Assembly: GCA_902475865.1 (NCBI GenBank)
Contig: CABSBK010000069.1
Span: forward strand, 1-6,330
Source of the DNA: an uncultured Collinsella sp.
GTDB taxonomy: Bacteria; Actinomycetota; Coriobacteriia; Coriobacteriales; Coriobacteriaceae
Direction: 5' to 3'
Length of the DNA: 6,330 nucleotides
Below the pieces are notes generated by a model. It was given only the letters and a program-made list of their open reading frames with translations. It was not told the origin of the DNA and did not search any database. A program made the translations under genes and the position numbers. This document shows, piece by piece, positions 5,740 to 6,330 of the stretch. Numbering within the stretch: position 1 is the stretch's first letter; every line of letters starts with the position of its first letter.

Positions 5740-6330
5740 CTATCTGCATATTCCGCATTTCGCGCACGCCGAAAGCGCTGCCGGAGCCTGCGCGATGCCG
5801 CCCTTGGCCGTTTCGCGCAACGTGGCAGGCAGGGCATGGCCCACCGAGAGCATGACGTGTGCCATCTGGTCAAACGGCACCAGGCTCTTGATGCCGGCGA
5901 GGGCGGGCTGCGCCGAGCTGAAGGCCGCGGCCACGCCGATGGCGTTGCGGTTTTGGCAGGGCACCTCGACAAGGCCGCCGACGGGGTCGCAAACGAGGCC
6001 CAACAGGTTGCTCAGTGCAATGGAGCTGGCGTCGAGCGCTTGCTCGGGCGTGCCGCCCATCATCTGGACCAGCGCGGCGGCGGCCATGGCGGCAGCGCTT
6101 CCAACCTCGGCCTGACATCCGCCCTCGGCGCCGGCGACGCAGGCGCTCGTGGTGAGGTTGAGGCCGATGGCGGCGGCGCAGTAGAGGGCATCCATGACCT
6201 GTTCATCGTCGAGCTGGAGGTGATCGGCGAGCGCCAGCACGCAGCCGGGGACGACGCCCGCGGAGCCGGCCGTGGGGGCGGCAACGATCACGCCCATGGT
6301 GGCGGAGCGCTCGAGCACGGCCATCGCGCG
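5740..6330 (-). CDS. sdaA: Iron-sulfur L-serine dehydratase, C-terminal part of the alpha domain (runs off right edge)
   Basis: This enzyme deaminates L-serine to pyruvate and ammonia in the cytoplasm, using an oxygen-sensitive 4Fe-4S cluster rather than pyridoxal phosphate. The 196 visible residues continue in frame past the right edge, so the start is not seen. It cannot be told whether the gene encodes a single chain or a separate alpha subunit (sdaAA). Numbering from the Met at 6324, the APTAGSAGVVPG motif is at about 16-27 and AGAEGGCQAEVG at about 64-75. The cluster cysteines are C70, C112 and C123; C112 and C123 lie in CDPVGGLVEVPC. Their spacings of 42 and 11 are the same as those I recall for the Legionella enzyme. 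RETAKGGIA near residue 170 is also typical. The chain ends in an unusual CAKCGICR, with cysteines at 187, 190 and 193. A hairpin terminator follows closely, so the gene probably ends its own transcript. Confidence 0.95.
   Translation of the reverse strand, partial: RAMAVLERSATMGVIVAAPTAGSAGVVPGCVLALADHLQLDDEQVMDALYCAAAIGLNLTTSACVAGAEGGCQAEVGSAAAMAAAALVQMMGGTPEQALDASSIALSNLLGLVCDPVGGLVEVPCQNRNAIGVAAAFSSAQPALAGIKSLVPFDQMAHVMLSVGHALPATLRETAKGGIAQAPAALSACAKCGICR

Overview
The window most resembles a moderately GC-rich Gram-positive gut-type bacterium, possibly a coriobacterium such as Collinsella. The hints are GGAG-type ribosome binding sites, strongly G/C-biased third codon positions, and a membrane-anchored YkuD L,D-transpeptidase next to a YknXYZ/MacB-like exporter without an outer-membrane partner. 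The taxonomic call is inference only; no rRNA or marker gene is present.

All recognisable genes lie on the minus strand, so they are transcribed from high to low coordinates. From right to left: the C-terminal part of an iron-sulfur L-serine dehydratase (right edge to 5740); a 150-base gap with a perfect 28-base palindrome (5697-5724) and a consensus -10 box; an L,D-transpeptidase with a long disordered cytoplasmic tail (5589-3853); a 128-base gap with a 9+9 base perfect inverted repeat over a -10-like box; a three-gene exporter operon (3724-328) of membrane fusion protein, ABC ATPase and MacB/FtsX-type permease; a 215-base gap with an imperfect 14-base inverted repeat and a good sigma-70-type promoter; and the first 37 codons of an unidentified gene leaving the left edge.

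The three exporter genes are tightly coupled. The fusion protein and ATPase genes overlap by one base (TAATG), and the ATPase and permease genes by four (ATGA). Together they encode a complete MacAB/YknXYZ-style complex. The permease and ATPase form the motor, and the fusion protein forms the extracytoplasmic adaptor. The substrate cannot be read from sequence. The L,D-transpeptidase just upstream acts on peptidoglycan, so the middle of the window is concerned with the cell envelope. The serine dehydratase is metabolic and probably a separate unit.

I found no mobile element, CRISPR array, tRNA or rRNA, and no convincing plus-strand gene. No clearly new multi-gene system is visible. The points most worth a second look are the cysteine-rich tail of the serine dehydratase, the three intergenic inverted repeats, and the long disordered N-terminal tails on two adjacent envelope proteins.
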